This document shows positions 31,839 through 33,034 of a stretch of DNA of 33,034 bases, in pieces (position 1 is the stretch's first letter; the number at the start of each line of letters is the position of its first letter). The DNA is taken from contig NZ_NWSV01000042.1 of the NCBI RefSeq assembly GCF_002531935.1, positions 1-33,034 of the forward strand, in the 5' to 3' direction. Under the pieces are notes generated by a model. The model saw only the letters and a list, made by a program, of their open reading frames with translations, was not told where the DNA came from and did no database searches. Made by a program: the position numbers and the translations under genes. This DNA is from Rhizobium chutanense (lineage in GTDB: Bacteria; Pseudomonadota; Alphaproteobacteria; Rhizobiales; Rhizobiaceae).

Positions 31839-33034
31839 TGCCAGCTTTCGAAAGTACGGACGTTTACCGTGGAAAAAATCCGTGCCATATGTTTCCGTGA
31901 CGCCGCACGCTCATTGGCGTCTCGTTGACGAGCAGGGTAGCACTTACCTCTCGAGGCTCAGAGTGCATCCGCGCCACGATATCGCAGGAGAATTCGCCGG
32001 CCCTTGGCGCGAAGGCCAGCACGGCGCGAGCGCCTCCCTGGTTTCAGCTTCGTTGGGGCTAAATCCCGATCTGAGGCCTTCCTGCCCCGTCGATGCGGCT
32101 CGTGACCCATCTCCGACAAAGCGACTGGGGCGATAGAAATAGAGTTTACGTCAGTTCATCCTCGCTCTCTGCGGTGAATCAGTAGCATGAAGTGAAGCAA
32201 GGGACGTGCCACTCGGACATGCAGCACGAATGCGAGCTGAATAGGCACCAGAACTCGAATATTGCATTCCAGGTCTCACGCGGCAGATGTCCAGATTGCC
32301 GGGAAATTTCGTATTGCATCCATAACGGCTTTGGGCGACGGATTGCGGGACCTGCCATGGCAAGCGCGTGCGGTCGCGAAACCTCAGATGGCGGCGAAGC
32401 GCTGCAGTTAAGAGAGATGCTGGAGCGTATATTCGCCTAAACGCTGCTGACGTGGCGGTTGGGCCTTTGAACGGTGGACGAGATCAGCCGGGAAAAAAGG
32501 CGTAGCTTCATTGAAATCGGCAGGGTGTACCCCGCCCACTACCGGGGATCAGAGCAGGCCAGCCTTGGCCCCAACCTGCGATGATAGCAGGTGCCTGGGG
32601 CACCTCCAGCACGTCGAGGGTTCTGCATCTTCGTGTCAGCCAATAGCCGACAGTTCGCACCACGTTTGTATTCGCTTTGTCTGCTTTACGACAGACTTAA
32701 GTCTTGATGCCTGCACTCAGCCGTCGTTGTTCAGTCCCGGCATTTTCATGGAGCGGATCGAGGGTGAAACGTTCAGGCTGCGAAGTCTATGTCTTGCAGA
32801 CGAACTCGTAGTGTGAGGCCCTTGAGGGTCTTGAGCCTGCGTGACCTGCCACTGAACTTTCATCCAGCGGCGATTAGAGCCTCGGCGGTTTTGATACGCC
32901 AAGTGGCGCGGTGTGAGCAACCGGCAACGCGGATCGTGTCCCAGCACCTGGTGTAGCTGACGGTAGGGAGTAAAGCCGAGCGCCCGCGCGCTTCTCGTTG
33001 CGCTGTAGCGGGTGATCGGCTTTGCGGGCGGCCA
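31839..33034. other. no recognisable gene
   Basis: About 1.2 kb upstream of the PRTase gene. Frames are short and mutually inconsistent. A minus-strand frame of about 105 residues runs in from the right edge, but I recognise no domain. A small perfect hairpin AGGTGCC-TGG-GGCACCT occurs at 32589-32605. The promoter of the PRTase operon should lie between 31840 and about 32000, but no convincing -35/-10 pair is visible. Confidence 0.4.

Noticed and set aside
31841..31863. CTTTCGAAAG palindrome just before the PRTase start, like the right half of a tts box
   Set aside because: The left half has the wrong spacing, and the site lies within about 25 bases of the start codon, too close for a promoter element.
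32717..33034. Minus-strand frame entering from the right edge (starts PPAKPITRYSATRSARALGF)
   Set aside because: No recognisable domain in about 105 residues and the rest lies outside the window; it could not be supported.
1..33034. CRISPR arrays, tRNA/rRNA genes, nod boxes and NifA/sigma-54 sites
   Set aside because: I looked for regularly spaced repeats, cloverleaf-like sequences and the known box consensus patterns and found none that hold up.

Overview
The window looks like an accessory segment of a rhizobial replicon, most likely a symbiotic plasmid of the Rhizobium etli / phaseoli / leguminosarum group. Support comes from the GC-rich alphaproteobacterial coding style, a rhizobial-type (rhc/nol) type III secretion system (T3SS), a PraR-like regulator, a small RNA of the alphaproteobacterial anti-Shine-Dalgarno type, and several insertion-sequence remnants. 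The species assignment is inference; no chromosomal marker is present.

Layout. (1) 1-6.6 kb is a decayed flank: the 3' end of an IS3-family transposase gene, an apparently complete IS21-family element (istA/istB), a faint IS66-type remnant, about 1.1 kb with no recognisable gene, then an abiEi/abiEii toxin-antitoxin pair in which both genes are frameshifted although the promoter/operator still looks intact, and a small unknown gene. (2) 6.9-26.5 kb is the T3SS. Two large HrpK-like proteins (869 and 947 aa) share a 670-bp near-identical block placed in a different domain order in each. A long, tightly overlapping plus-strand operon follows: small unknown gene, nolB, rhcJ, nolU, nolV, rhcN, rhcQ, rhcR, rhcS, rhcT, rhcU. 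Its last gene lacks the whole NPTH autocleavage domain. Facing it on the minus strand is a second operon: a 52-aa pilin/needle candidate, sctD-like, rhcV and an HrpW-like pectate lyase. Divergent from that is a two-gene unit, rhcC1 and an sctO/FliJ-like coiled-coil gene, which converges on an XRE (PraR-like) regulator. No secretin pore subunit (RhcC2), TtsI or NopX was found in the window.

(3) 26.6-28.5 kb holds two RNA-scale features: a roughly 180-nt run of eight back-to-back hairpins between the XRE gene and a degraded ORF, and a small RNA with four C-rich anti-SD motifs ending in a textbook terminator. A truncated DUF4334 protein follows. (4) 28.6-31.8 kb is a minus-strand three-gene operon (PRTase-TRSP, StiP-like, HAD phosphatase) resembling the biosynthetic core of Ter-linked stress systems. 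(5) 31.84-33.03 kb has no recognisable gene.

How it works together. NolB, RhcJ, SctD, RhcC1, RhcR/S/T/U/V, NolU, NolV, RhcN, RhcQ and SctO would make the basal body, export gate, sorting platform and ATPase. The 52-aa protein would form the needle/pilus. HrpK-like proteins and HrpW would be secreted translocator or wall-acting helper proteins. The truncated RhcU and the missing secretin pore raise the question of whether this apparatus is functional, dependent on distant genes, or decaying.
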